From NCBI RefSeq assembly GCF_028330985.1, contig NZ_JAQMUE010000070.1:55519-119518 (forward strand): 64,000 nucleotides of DNA, in the 5' to 3' direction. Of the stretch, positions 25,454-34,244 are shown one piece after another. Numbering within the stretch: position 1 is the first letter of the stretch; every line of letters starts with the position of its first letter. Made by a program: the position numbers and the translations under genes. Source of the stretch: Roseofilum reptotaenium CS-1145 (lineage in GTDB: Bacteria > Cyanobacteriota > Cyanobacteriia > Cyanobacteriales > Desertifilaceae). Under the pieces are notes generated by a model that saw only the letters and a list, made by a program, of their open reading frames with translations, searched no databases and was not told where the DNA came from.

Positions 25454-27253
25454 TTATCCCCCGTTGCTAAAGACAGTTTTCAAAGGCACTCCTAGCCACC
25501 CTTCAAAGTTTTTCAGTTGCAGGGATAAAGGATTAGGTAAAGGAGTCAGATAATAAGACGTAGGCTTAGGTTCGGCTAAGGTGACGGTTACAGTTTTGAG
25601 TTCATCTCCATGGAAGAGAGTTAGGGTCATCGAATCTCCAGGATTATAATCTTTTAAGCGATCGCTCAAGTCATCTGCACTGACTCGCAACCCGTCTAAG
25701 GCTAATAGCTCATCTCCCGGATCAATGCCGATAGTATAGGCAGGAGAATGGCTCTCGACATATTTAACCCGATTCCGTCCCTGTTCCGCTCTAACGGTGA
25801 TTCCTATGTGGGGAATATCGGGGGATTTAATTTCAGCTTTGAGTTGTAAACCAAAGGGTTTCAGATAAGTGTTAAACGCCAGATCTTCGGTGGTATCGAG
25901 GGCTTTATAGAAGAAGTCTTCTAAGGACATATGGGCAACGGATTCAATGGTGGAGAGCAGTTGCTGCGGGGTATAACCGGTTTCCGTTTTGCCAAAATTG
26001 TCCCACATTTGTGCCATCACATCATCGAGCGATCGCCGGTTTTGATGATGAGCGCGAATCATTAAATCGAGAATCAAGGACACCAACTCGCCTTTGAGGT
26101 AATAGGACATTTGATTATTACGGCTATTGGCATCGGAGCGATAGAGCTTAATCCAAGCGTCAAAACTCGATTCATGTAGGGGTTGAATCCAACGACCGGG
26201 GGTATTTTGATAGCGGGTGATTTCCTTGCTCAATTCGTTCAAAAAATGTCGAGCGTCATAAATGCCTGCTCGCAAGGGAATTACCAGGTCATAATAGGAG
26301 GTTGCTCCTTCACAAAACCACAGAGATGAGGTATAATTTTCTTGGGTGTAGTCATAGGTTTCTAGTCCGCTGGGGCGCAACCGTTTGACATTCCAAAGGT
26401 GGAAAAACTCATGGGCAACCAGTTGCATGAATGAGGCGTATTTTTCCCGTTCGCGAAAACTAAAGCGGTCGAAAATCAAAGAGCAAGAATCTTTGTGTTC
26501 GAGTCCGCCTCGACTGCGAGCCAGGTGGAGGATAAAAAGATAGCGATCGTAGGGGAGTCCGCCAAAGAGTTCGGATTCAACTTCAATAATTTTTTCAATA
26601 TCATTAATGGCACTTTCTGCGGGAAGATTTCCTTGGCCCCAAACGGCTAATTCATGGGTTTTGTTTAGGGTTTGGAAATAATAGATAGCATGGGTTCCAA
26701 TTTCAAAGGGGCTATCGAGGAGGTGATCGAAGTTGTTGGCTTGAAAAATAGCACTCTCTCGCCCAACTTTCGGGAGGGCAGTACTAATCTTCCAAGTCGT
26801 ATCCGGAACGAGGATTTTTACCTGAATGGGTTGTTGTTCCATGCCAAGTACCTGGAAAAACAGGCAAGTCCCATTAAAATAGGCATGGGAGCTATCTAAA
26901 TGGCTGGTGCGAACGGTGAGTTCATTGGCATAGATGCGATAAAACACGAAAATATCTGAAGTATTTTCTGTCTTAATTTGCCAATGGCTTTTACTCTTTT
27001 TGTGATAAACCAAAGAACTTTGTTCTAAGTCATGAACTTGAAATTCTTGTAAATTCTTAGCATATTCTCGAACCAAGTATGAACCAGGACTCCAAACCGG
27101 AAATAGGAGGTCAAGGTGGTCAGCTTGCCAACCGGAAATACTGAGGGTAACGTCATAGAGGTGGTTGCTCGGCTGGGGCATAGCCACTTGATAGGCGATC
27201 GCCACTTGATGCTCATCAGAGCGCGTCGGTTGAGGGATAGAGGTTTGAGTCAT
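25454..27253 (-). CDS. M61 family metallopeptidase with PDZ domain
   Basis: 599 residues. An N-terminal beta domain (about 1-170) precedes a thermolysin-like catalytic domain with the zinc motif HEFFHLWNVKRLRP (HExxH at about residue 280) and the WFCEGATSYY block. A C-terminal PDZ domain follows (about 475-575, GITVRAEQGRNRVKYVESHSPAYTIGIDPGDELLALDG). This is the layout of the M61 glycyl-aminopeptidase-like family. No signal peptide is evident, so it may be cytoplasmic. The Crp-family gene lies 41 bp upstream on the same strand. Confidence 0.93.
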   Translation of the reverse strand: MTQTSIPQPTRSDEHQVAIAYQVAMPQPSNHLYDVTLSISGWQADHLDLLFPVWSPGSYLVREYAKNLQEFQVHDLEQSSLVYHKKSKSHWQIKTENTSDIFVFYRIYANELTVRTSHLDSSHAYFNGTCLFFQVLGMEQQPIQVKILVPDTTWKISTALPKVGRESAIFQANNFDHLLDSPFEIGTHAIYYFQTLNKTHELAVWGQGNLPAESAINDIEKIIEVESELFGGLPYDRYLFILHLARSRGGLEHKDSCSLIFDRFSFREREKYASFMQLVAHEFFHLWNVKRLRPSGLETYDYTQENYTSSLWFCEGATSYYDLVIPLRAGIYDARHFLNELSKEITRYQNTPGRWIQPLHESSFDAWIKLYRSDANSRNNQMSYYLKGELVSLILDLMIRAHHQNRRSLDDVMAQMWDNFGKTETGYTPQQLLSTIESVAHMSLEDFFYKALDTTEDLAFNTYLKPFGLQLKAEIKSPDIPHIGITVRAEQGRNRVKYVESHSPAYTIGIDPGDELLALDGLRVSADDLSDRLKDYNPGDSMTLTLFHGDELKTVTVTLAEPKPTSYYLTPLPNPLSLQLKNFEGWLGVPLKTVFSNGG

Positions 27254-27294
27254 AGTCGTTAAGAACAGATAAAGATAGACATCAGGAAATTGAA

Positions 27295-27981
27295 TTAACC
27301 CATTCCGGCTAAATGTTTGAGTTGCTTTTTGTTAATTAAACACAATCGGTTTTCTTCAGTATGGATCGCAATCCATTTTTTTTCTTGCAACTTTTCCATA
27401 ATTTTCTGAGTTTCTTGTAAGCCGATATCCGAGACATCCGCTAAATCTTGAAAGGCAACATTAAAAATGACTACTCCTCGTTGAGTGTCGAGTCCATACT
27501 CTTCGGCTAACCGAATCAGAGTATTGGCCAGTTTAACGGCAGGCGGTTGGTTTCGCAGTTGAAAGCGAACATTATTTTGCCGCAGACGGCGAACCATCAA
27601 CTGCAACATGCGATGATGGAGCTGGGAATCATTAAACAGAGCTTGAATAAATCGCTGGGCTGATACGCTCATCAAGGTAACCGGACAAAGGGCAATAACA
27701 TCAGTGGAGCGGGGAGATTCATCTAAAATCGCCATTTCTCCAAAAAAGTTACCCGGGCCGAGAACAGCGATCGTCATATCATTTTTATCCGACAGACGGC
27801 GGACTTTGACCCAACCCGATACAATAAAAAACACCGCATTTCCCCAAGCATCTTCCATTAACACCGCTCGTTGGGCAGGATATTCATGCTCTTGGGCAAT
27901 AGACAATAGGCGATCGAGGGTCTCCGGGTTGGCGGTATTGAATAGGGGAAATCGTTCACTAAATTCTTCAGTAGTCAACAT
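27295..27981 (-). CDS. Crp/Fnr family transcriptional regulator
   Basis: 228 residues. The N-terminal cyclic-nucleotide-binding-like domain (about 10-125) includes GNAVFFIVSGWVKVRRLSDKNDMTIAVLGPGNFFGEMAILDESPRSTDVIAL, close to the canonical phosphate-binding cassette (GEMAILDESPRSTDV). The C-terminal winged helix contains FQDLADVSDIGLQETQKIMEKLQEKKWI. Targets are unknown. It is followed on the same strand by the M61 peptidase gene and divergent from rimO across about 390 bp. Confidence 0.92.
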   Translation of the reverse strand: MLTTEEFSERFPLFNTANPETLDRLLSIAQEHEYPAQRAVLMEDAWGNAVFFIVSGWVKVRRLSDKNDMTIAVLGPGNFFGEMAILDESPRSTDVIALCPVTLMSVSAQRFIQALFNDSQLHHRMLQLMVRRLRQNNVRFQLRNQPPAVKLANTLIRLAEEYGLDTQRGVVIFNVAFQDLADVSDIGLQETQKIMEKLQEKKWIAIHTEENRLCLINKKQLKHLAGMG

Positions 27982-28372
27982 GAAAGGTGTTGGTGTTAAG
28001 CTTAACGGAAGGGGTTAGAGGTAGACCCAGGGGTGGGGAAGGACAGGATGGAGTTGACTGCTGATTGGCTAAATTGGGCTAGAGACAATCTGAGTAGCAG
28101 TCGTTCTATCCTAATTAATTCTATCGGTTGGTGGGCAGCACGAGGCGATGGAATCAAGTATGAGGGGTCGCCCAGATTATCTAAAAATGTGTAGGAATGT
28201 TGCAAAACTTCAAATTTGCGCTAGGATAATCCTTAAAGTCGCCGTCAAGGGCCGAGGACAACTCATTGAGTGGATCGAGCGGCACAAAAGCGGTGCATTT
28301 CCAACAGGTGAGAGACAACAGCAAAGCATTTTTGGCTTTACCAGCTTAGTCTCAACCGAAGCGATCCACTGA
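27982..28372. promoter_or_regulatory. Divergent intergenic region between the Crp-family gene and rimO
   Basis: About 390 bp without a supportable gene; short ORFs on both strands lack family features and ribosome sites. Both flanking genes point outwards, so both promoters must lie here. I could not define an operator or sigma boxes with confidence. Confidence 0.5.
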
Positions 28373-29707
28373 ATGAAAAACTCCATGGGCAATAAGCCAA
28401 CAATTGCGATCGCCCACTTGGGCTGTGAAAAAAACCGAATTGACACCGAACATATGCTCGGTTTGCTCGTTCAAGCAGGCTACGGCGTTGATTCAAACGA
28501 AGAGTTAGCCGATTATGTCATTGTTAACACCTGTAGTTTTATCCAAGAGTCTCGACAAGAATCGGTTCAAACCCTCGTCGAACTAGCAGAGGCTGATAAA
28601 AAAATTGTGATTACGGGCTGTATGGCCCAACACTATCAAGAAGATCTCCTCGATGCCCTACCGGAAGCGGTAGCAGTCGTCGGAACAGGGGACTATCATA
28701 AAATAGTGGAGGTGATGGAACAGGTGCAAGGCGGCGATCGCCCGATCGCAGTTTCCGCCAATCCAACCTACATCGCCGATGACCAAACCCCTCGCTATCG
28801 GACAACCACCGAAGGGGTTGCCTATCTGAGAATTGCCGAAGGATGTGATTATAAATGCGCGTTTTGCATCATTCCCCACTTGCGTGGAAAGCAGCGATCG
28901 CGCCCCATCGAATCCATCGTTGCTGAAGCCCAAAAATTAGCAGATGAAGGGGTTCAAGAACTCGTCTTGATTTCCCAAATTACCACCAACTATGGAGCCG
29001 ACCTTTACGGGAAACCCCAACTGGCTCAACTGCTGAGGGCACTTGGACAGGTCGATGTTCCTTGGATTCGGATGCACTATACCTATCCGACTGGCTTTAG
29101 CCCAGAAGTAATTGCCGCTATCCGAGAAACCCCCAATATTCTGCCTTATCTCGATTTACCTCTGCAACACTCCCATCCAGATATTCTTCGGGCTATGAAT
29201 CGCCCTTGGCAAGGTCAGGTCAACGACCAAATTATCGAAAACCTGAAACAAGCGATCCCTAACGGAGTCTTCCGAACCACCTTTATTGTTGGTTTTCCGG
29301 GTGAAACCCAAACCCACTTCGATCACTTGTGTGACTTTGTAGATCGTCATCAATTCGATCATGTTGGCGTATTTGCCTTTTCTCCCGAAGAAGAAGCCCC
29401 CGCTTCTGGCTTTGACAACCCGGTTCCGGAACCGGTCAAAGAAGAGCGCCGCAATCACCTAATGGAGCGACAACAACCCATTTCCCTGAGCCGAAATCAG
29501 GCTGAAATCGGTAAAACCGTCGATGTGCTGGTTGAAGGAAGTTTCCCAGACACCCAAAATTTAATCGGTCGCTGTGCCCGATTTGCTCCAGAAGTCGATG
29601 GTGTTGTGTACGTCAGACCCCAAGGAAATTCGGAACCCCTAGGAAAACTGATTTCCGTCAAGATTACAGATGCGGATGCTTATGACCTCTATGGCGATCA
29701 AGTTTAG
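28373..29707 (+). CDS. rimO: Ribosomal protein S12 methylthiotransferase RimO
   Basis: 444 residues with the MiaB/RimO layout: an N-terminal UPF0004 domain ([41 protein letters not shown]) with three Cys for one cluster. The radical-SAM motif CDYKCAFC (Cys at about 158, 162, 165) follows, and a C-terminal TRAM domain ends the protein. The [10 protein letters not shown] and ESRQESV blocks favour RimO over MiaB. It adds a methylthio group to an Asp of ribosomal protein S12. A second ATG lies four codons in (28385). Confidence 0.95.
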   Translation: MKNSMGNKPTIAIAHLGCEKNRIDTEHMLGLLVQAGYGVDSNEELADYVIVNTCSFIQESRQESVQTLVELAEADKKIVITGCMAQHYQEDLLDALPEAVAVVGTGDYHKIVEVMEQVQGGDRPIAVSANPTYIADDQTPRYRTTTEGVAYLRIAEGCDYKCAFCIIPHLRGKQRSRPIESIVAEAQKLADEGVQELVLISQITTNYGADLYGKPQLAQLLRALGQVDVPWIRMHYTYPTGFSPEVIAAIRETPNILPYLDLPLQHSHPDILRAMNRPWQGQVNDQIIENLKQAIPNGVFRTTFIVGFPGETQTHFDHLCDFVDRHQFDHVGVFAFSPEEEAPASGFDNPVPEPVKEERRNHLMERQQPISLSRNQAEIGKTVDVLVEGSFPDTQNLIGRCARFAPEVDGVVYVRPQGNSEPLGKLISVKITDADAYDLYGDQV

Positions 29708-29801
29708 AACCAGACCTCAACTGCGATCGATAACTGTCCCATGGCTGTGTAAATTACGCTGACATCGGACTTAAAATTTCCACTCATATTAAGGAGTATT
29801 A

Positions 29802-31238
29802 ATGACTGTTTCATTTCAAGAACTCGGAATTTCTGACAATCGTGCCCAATACCTAGAAAGCATTGGGTTTGTTGAACCCACAGAAATTCAAACCAAAGCC
29901 ATTCCCCATTTGCTTCAGAATCAAGATGTGGTTGGCCAAGCGCAAACGGGAACGGGTAAAACCGCGACCTTTGCTCTGCCGATTTTAGAGCGGCTCAATC
30001 TTGAACAGCGCAACCCCCAAGCTTTAATTCTGACCCCAACGCGGGAATTAGCTGAACAAGTCCGCAAAGCCATTCGCGATCTAACCGGAGATAAACGGAT
30101 TCGGGTGACCGCTATTTATGGTGGGCAGTCCATTGAGCGCCAGATCCAACGGCTCAGAAGTGGAGTGCATATTGTAGTAGGAACCCCAGGACGGGTGATC
30201 GATCTGCTTGAGCGCAAGGAGTTAACCCTCCAAGACCTCTCTTGGGTGGTTTTGGATGAAGCCGATGAAATGTTGAATATGGGCTTTATTCAAGATGTGG
30301 AGAAAATCCTCTCCCAAGTGCCCACAGAGAGACAAACGGCCTGTTTCTCCGCTACCATGCCCCCCTCTATTCGTAGTTTAGTGCAACGGTTCCTGAAATC
30401 GCCGATTACGGTAACCGTTGAACAACCCAAAGCTGCTCCGGTTCATATTGAACAAATTGCTTATATGATTCCGCGCGGATGGACGAAACAACGGGCACTG
30501 CAACCGATTCTGGAAATGGAAAGCCCGGATTCAGCGATTATTTTTGTGCGTACTCGTCGCCAAGCGGCTGAGTTGACCAGTCAACTGCAATCGGCTGGCT
30601 ATAGTGTGGATGAGTATCATGGGGATTTGAGCCAATCCCAACGGGAGCGCTTAATGACTCGCTTCCGCCATCGCCAGGTGCGTTGGGTCGTGGCAACTGA
30701 TATTGCAGCGCGAGGCTTGCATGTGGACGACCTGTCCCATGTGATTAACTACGATTTACCGGATAACCTGGAAAATTATGTCCACCGGATTGGGCGGACG
30801 GGACGCGCAGGTAAGGATGGTACGGCGATTTGCTTGGTACAATCCTTTGAGCGCCGTAAACTGACTCAGATTGAACGGTATATTCGTCAACGGTTAACCG
30901 TGAATCGGATTCCAACTCGCGCCCAGATCGAGGCTCGTCATATTGACCGTCTGCAAGATCAAGTCAGTGATGCCGTAACTGGGGAGAGAATGGCTTCATT
31001 CTTGCCTTTAGTTGCCAGGTTGAGTGAAGAGGGCTATGAACCCCATGCGATCGCCGCTGCTGCTCTGCAAATGGCTTATGATACCACTCGTCCCGCTTGG
31101 ACACAAACCGACTATGATGCCACGGAAGATGATGTTAAATACAGCACTCCCAAGCCGAAGCTGGCTAAACGGAATCGGAATGCATCTTCCATGCGTGATA
31201 AGCGCGAAGACCGGGTTGGAGCGAGTGAGCAATCCTAA
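29802..31238 (+). CDS. DEAD-box RNA helicase (CrhR/DeaD type)
   Basis: 478 residues with the full helicase motif set: Q motif (GFVEPTEIQTKAIP), AQTGTGKT (motif I), PTRELAEQ (Ia), DEADEML (II), SAT (III) and ATDIAARGLHVDDLSHVINYDLP with HRIGRTGRAG (V-VI). A short basic C-terminal extension (KLAKRNRNASSMRDKREDR) may bind RNA. Cyanobacterial relatives act in RNA unwinding and cold or redox stress. An AAGGAG precedes the ATG. A small membrane-protein gene follows after 42 bp. Confidence 0.95.
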   Translation: MTVSFQELGISDNRAQYLESIGFVEPTEIQTKAIPHLLQNQDVVGQAQTGTGKTATFALPILERLNLEQRNPQALILTPTRELAEQVRKAIRDLTGDKRIRVTAIYGGQSIERQIQRLRSGVHIVVGTPGRVIDLLERKELTLQDLSWVVLDEADEMLNMGFIQDVEKILSQVPTERQTACFSATMPPSIRSLVQRFLKSPITVTVEQPKAAPVHIEQIAYMIPRGWTKQRALQPILEMESPDSAIIFVRTRRQAAELTSQLQSAGYSVDEYHGDLSQSQRERLMTRFRHRQVRWVVATDIAARGLHVDDLSHVINYDLPDNLENYVHRIGRTGRAGKDGTAICLVQSFERRKLTQIERYIRQRLTVNRIPTRAQIEARHIDRLQDQVSDAVTGERMASFLPLVARLSEEGYEPHAIAAAALQMAYDTTRPAWTQTDYDATEDDVKYSTPKPKLAKRNRNASSMRDKREDRVGASEQS

Positions 31239-31280
31239 ACCAGCAGTTCAGTAGTCACAGTACAATCAGGGAGGCTTAGG

Positions 31281-31733
31281 TTGAAAATAGTTCAGAAGCT
31301 ACCCTGGCCCTCCCTGGCCATCTTATTAATTTCTTATACCAGTTTTGCGGCAGCCCTGCCCCCTCTGAATTGGTTAGATGAACCTCCGTCATTCTCGGCG
31401 GAGGTTCGTCTTTGGATTCTGGCAACCCTATTAGCTCTGAGTTTTACGGCTTTGCTCACGGCTCCTTTACGGCAACTCAAAGAGGGGATGGTGAAGGGAT
31501 TTCAAAGTGATTTAGGGTTATTGTTAGGAGTGGTGACCCTGGGCTTTTTCTCTGTGTTAATTTTATCCCGAATTCATGTGTTTTATCGGGGCTTTGTCCT
31601 GCTGTGTTCGGGGGCATTGGCTCGCCTAGATTTACAAACGTTAGGGTTTACGGAGTGGCAAGCCTTTTTTATTTTAGCCATCACCTCTGTTTTAGGCTTA
31701 ATCGTGGGTTGGATGATGGCCTATTTGAGTTAA
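31281..31733 (+). CDS. Small multi-spanning membrane protein, unknown function
   Basis: 150 residues, mostly hydrophobic, with four likely TM helices (about 8-26, 44-62, 78-98, 128-148). It starts with TTG at 31281 behind a GGGAGG (about 31269-31274). The charged loops are short. Close spacing to the helicase gene suggests co-transcription. Its stop lies 1 bp from the convergent DUF4870 gene's stop. The family is not recognised by name. Confidence 0.72.
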   Translation: MKIVQKLPWPSLAILLISYTSFAAALPPLNWLDEPPSFSAEVRLWILATLLALSFTALLTAPLRQLKEGMVKGFQSDLGLLLGVVTLGFFSVLILSRIHVFYRGFVLLCSGALARLDLQTLGFTEWQAFFILAITSVLGLIVGWMMAYLS

Positions 31734-31734
31734 T

Positions 31735-32070
31735 TTAGAGCAGGCGAAAGATAAAGGGATAGCGATAGGATGTTTCGGGTTGGCTTAGGCAATGGGTGAT
31801 CGCCAAAACCGGTAAGATCACACTCATAATTTGCAACAGTCCCAACAAAGGCCAACCAATTAACACAATGGTGAGTACGCCAAAAATGATTTCGTATAAC
31901 CAGACATTAAAGTGGAAATTGAGAGACTCTTTGGCATTCTGCTTGACCACAGGATCGTCGGAGATCACAGAAATGGCGATCGGTACTCCCACCGAAACCC
32001 ACAATAAACTAAAGAAAATAGAGCCTTGACACAGAGCAGAAAGTAACTTGCGCTTATCTGGATCGTACAT
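31735..32070 (-). CDS. DUF4870 domain membrane protein
   Basis: About 111 residues. The pattern is that of DUF4870: DKRKLLSALCQGSIFF, then DDPVVKQNAKESLNFHFNVWLYEIIFGVLTIVLIGWPLLGLL, and a third hydrophobic segment before PETSYRYPFIFRLL. It has three TM helices. I use the ATG at 32070, which has GGAG just upstream, not the GTG at 32082. The function of the family is unknown. Confidence 0.85.
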   Translation of the reverse strand: MYDPDKRKLLSALCQGSIFFSLLWVSVGVPIAISVISDDPVVKQNAKESLNFHFNVWLYEIIFGVLTIVLIGWPLLGLLQIMSVILPVLAITHCLSQPETSYRYPFIFRLL

Positions 32071-32170
32071 TATTCTCTCCACTGACTTGAAGTTCTATAT
32101 TCATAGTAATCAATGCCCTCAATCAGCTTCCATACGGATTACCGTCTGCTCATGAAGGATGAGACTCAGT

Positions 32171-32250
32171 TGTAGGGGCGAAAAATTTTTCGCCCCTACA
32201 GATCAAAGAAAGATATTCCCATTACCGATTACCCATTACCCTTCTGCCGC
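32171..32250. repeat. Perfect 30-bp palindrome and inverted heptamer repeat
   Basis: TGTAGGGGCGAAAAA and its exact reverse complement abut at 32171-32200 with no loop. The GGGTAAT-type heptamer block follows on the minus strand at 32218-32241; it equals 25404-25427 in reverse, and similarity extends into the flank. A looser copy of the palindrome lies at 46884-46914. Such elements are dispersed cyanobacterial repeats. They lie between the FGE kinase 3' end and the DUF4870 start. Confidence 0.85.
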
Positions 32251-34203
32251 GCGTAGCGCTACCCGAAAGCCAAACGTATTACCTCGATAGTTCGCCCACA
32301 ACATATTACGATGAGCCGAACGGCAATTGAGCAACTGATTACTCCAAGAACCCCCACGTATGACTTTTAATTCCGGTTGATCGCCAGATAACCAAGATTC
32401 TCCGTTATTGGGTGCAAGATTGTAGGTGTTGTGCCAGTGGTCATTGCACCATTCCCAGACATTACCATGCATATCATACAAACCGAATCGATTAGGGTTA
32501 AAACTTCCGACTGCCCTAGTTTTAAGCTCTCGTTCTGAGGGATTAGGCAGTTTGTAATTGGCTAAGTCAATGGTTAGCGTTTCACCAACATGAAATGGAG
32601 TTGTACTTCCGGCGCGACAGGCATATTCCCACTGAGCTTCTGAGGGTAAGCGATAGTTTCGTCCAGTGTGGGAAGAGAGTCTCAAACACAATTCCTGTAC
32701 TTCATCCCAGGAAATTTGTTCAACAGGTAAATCATCTCCTTGGAAATGAGATGGCTTAGATTCTAAGCGAAGGTTGATTTGTGGAAAAGAGGCGACTCTA
32801 TGCCATTGGGCCTGGGTAACCTGAAATTTCCCTAAATAAAAGGGAGCAACTGTGACTAAATGTTGGGGACTTTCATCAGATTCTTGGTTGTCTTCATCCC
32901 CAGGAGAACCCATAAGAAAGGTGCCTCCGGGTATAGAGACCATTTCTAAACAAACTCCATCCCCTAAGTCTTCTTGAAAGGATTGGGCTTGGTAATTCTG
33001 GCGCTCAAGGAGTTCTCCACAATGATTAACAGTAACGACTTCAAAGTTAAATGTTGAGCATTTTGGCAGTTCATGATTAGAGAATTTTTGTAAGTCCTCC
33101 TCGTGCTGAGAAATTTCTGTGGGATCATCAGGGTTAGTCTTGGCTGGCGATAATTCAAACTCCGGTGCAGTTAAGTCAGAATTTTTAACGACTTCAAAGT
33201 TAAACGTTGAGCGTTTTGGAAGGTTAGACACTGGAACAGGGGATAAATTTAGTTCGGTAATGAGTGTGGGATTATCTGGGGCAATGGCAGCAGGAAAAAT
33301 AGGATGGGTTTCTTCAGGTTGCGAGTTTCTGAGGTGATTGGATTCAGCAATCGGAGGAACTGTGGAAATCAAGGGAGATGAGAGGGAGTTTATGGCTTCT
33401 AGGGCTTCTGCTCCGTAGGAATAGCGATCGCCGAAATGATAGCAGACCATTTTCCCTAAAACTTCCTCGAACTCCTTCCTCACGGAGGCGAACTGTTTCC
33501 ATAATATCTCTTCAGTCTCCGGGTCTTTCGGGAGTTCGGGCAAAGATTTTCCCGTTAAGGCTTGAATCGCCATGACTCCCACGGCATAAATATCACTACT
33601 GAACTTCGGACGACCGATCGCCTGTTCGCTAGGCATGTAATTGGGAGAACCGATAATCACCGATACGGGAGTCTGGGACGTTCTTCCAGTCAAAGGGTGA
33701 ACCTGGGAAAGGGTTTGCTTAACTGCACCAAAATCAATCAGAACCAGTTGGTTATCGAGCGATCGCCGGATAATATTACTCGGTTTTAAGTCTCGGTGAA
33801 TCACTCCCTGTTGATGAACAAAATCCAAAGGAGTCAAAATATCTCTTAGAAAGGCGATCGCCCGATCTTCCTGCCAGGGTTGTCCCTCTCGAATCTCAGA
33901 GGCTAGTTCATGACCCTGAATATACTCTTGAACTAAGTAAAACTCCTCCTGTTGTTCAAAAAATGCCAACAAACGGGGAATTTGGGGATGTTCTCCCAAC
34001 CGTTGTAAGATTTGAGCTTCGGTTGTGAACAACCGCTTGGCAACTTTTAGAGCATCCGGGTCATCCAATTGGGGTTGGAGTTGCTTAACCACACACAGAG
34101 GATGACCAGGAAGGTGATGATCTCTAGCCAGAAACGTTTTGCCAAACCCCCCTTGACCGAGTTCTTGCTCAATTTGGTAGTGACCTGCTAACACTTGTCC
34201 CAT
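32236..34203 (-). CDS. Ser/Thr protein kinase with C-terminal FGE-sulfatase domain
   Basis: 655 residues. The kinase domain (about 1-270) has the glycine loop GQGGFG (16-21), Lys40 in CVVKQL, the catalytic loop HRDLKPSN, IDFGAVKQT and GSPNYMPSEQ. A Pro/Ser/Glu-rich linker contains a duplicated STFNFEVV segment. The C-terminal ~230 residues are a formylglycine-generating-enzyme-like (SUMF1) domain: SIPGGTFLMGSPGDE, YRLPSEAQWEYACRAGS, GNVWEWCNDHW, IRGGSW and FGFRVAL. Kinase-FGE fusions are common in cyanobacteria, where the second domain is usually thought to act in binding or regulation. It is a tandem paralogue of the next gene upstream. Confidence 0.93.
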   Translation of the reverse strand: MGQVLAGHYQIEQELGQGGFGKTFLARDHHLPGHPLCVVKQLQPQLDDPDALKVAKRLFTTEAQILQRLGEHPQIPRLLAFFEQQEEFYLVQEYIQGHELASEIREGQPWQEDRAIAFLRDILTPLDFVHQQGVIHRDLKPSNIIRRSLDNQLVLIDFGAVKQTLSQVHPLTGRTSQTPVSVIIGSPNYMPSEQAIGRPKFSSDIYAVGVMAIQALTGKSLPELPKDPETEEILWKQFASVRKEFEEVLGKMVCYHFGDRYSYGAEALEAINSLSSPLISTVPPIAESNHLRNSQPEETHPIFPAAIAPDNPTLITELNLSPVPVSNLPKRSTFNFEVVKNSDLTAPEFELSPAKTNPDDPTEISQHEEDLQKFSNHELPKCSTFNFEVVTVNHCGELLERQNYQAQSFQEDLGDGVCLEMVSIPGGTFLMGSPGDEDNQESDESPQHLVTVAPFYLGKFQVTQAQWHRVASFPQINLRLESKPSHFQGDDLPVEQISWDEVQELCLRLSSHTGRNYRLPSEAQWEYACRAGSTTPFHVGETLTIDLANYKLPNPSERELKTRAVGSFNPNRFGLYDMHGNVWEWCNDHWHNTYNLAPNNGESWLSGDQPELKVIRGGSWSNQLLNCRSAHRNMLWANYRGNTFGFRVALRAAEG

Positions 34204-34244
34204 AACCTGGGGTGTTGTTGATGAAATACTCGATCTAGAATAAC

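Noticed and set aside
28148..28372. 74-residue plus-strand frame before rimO
   Set aside because: No ribosome site, no domain pattern, and it occupies the divergent promoter region.
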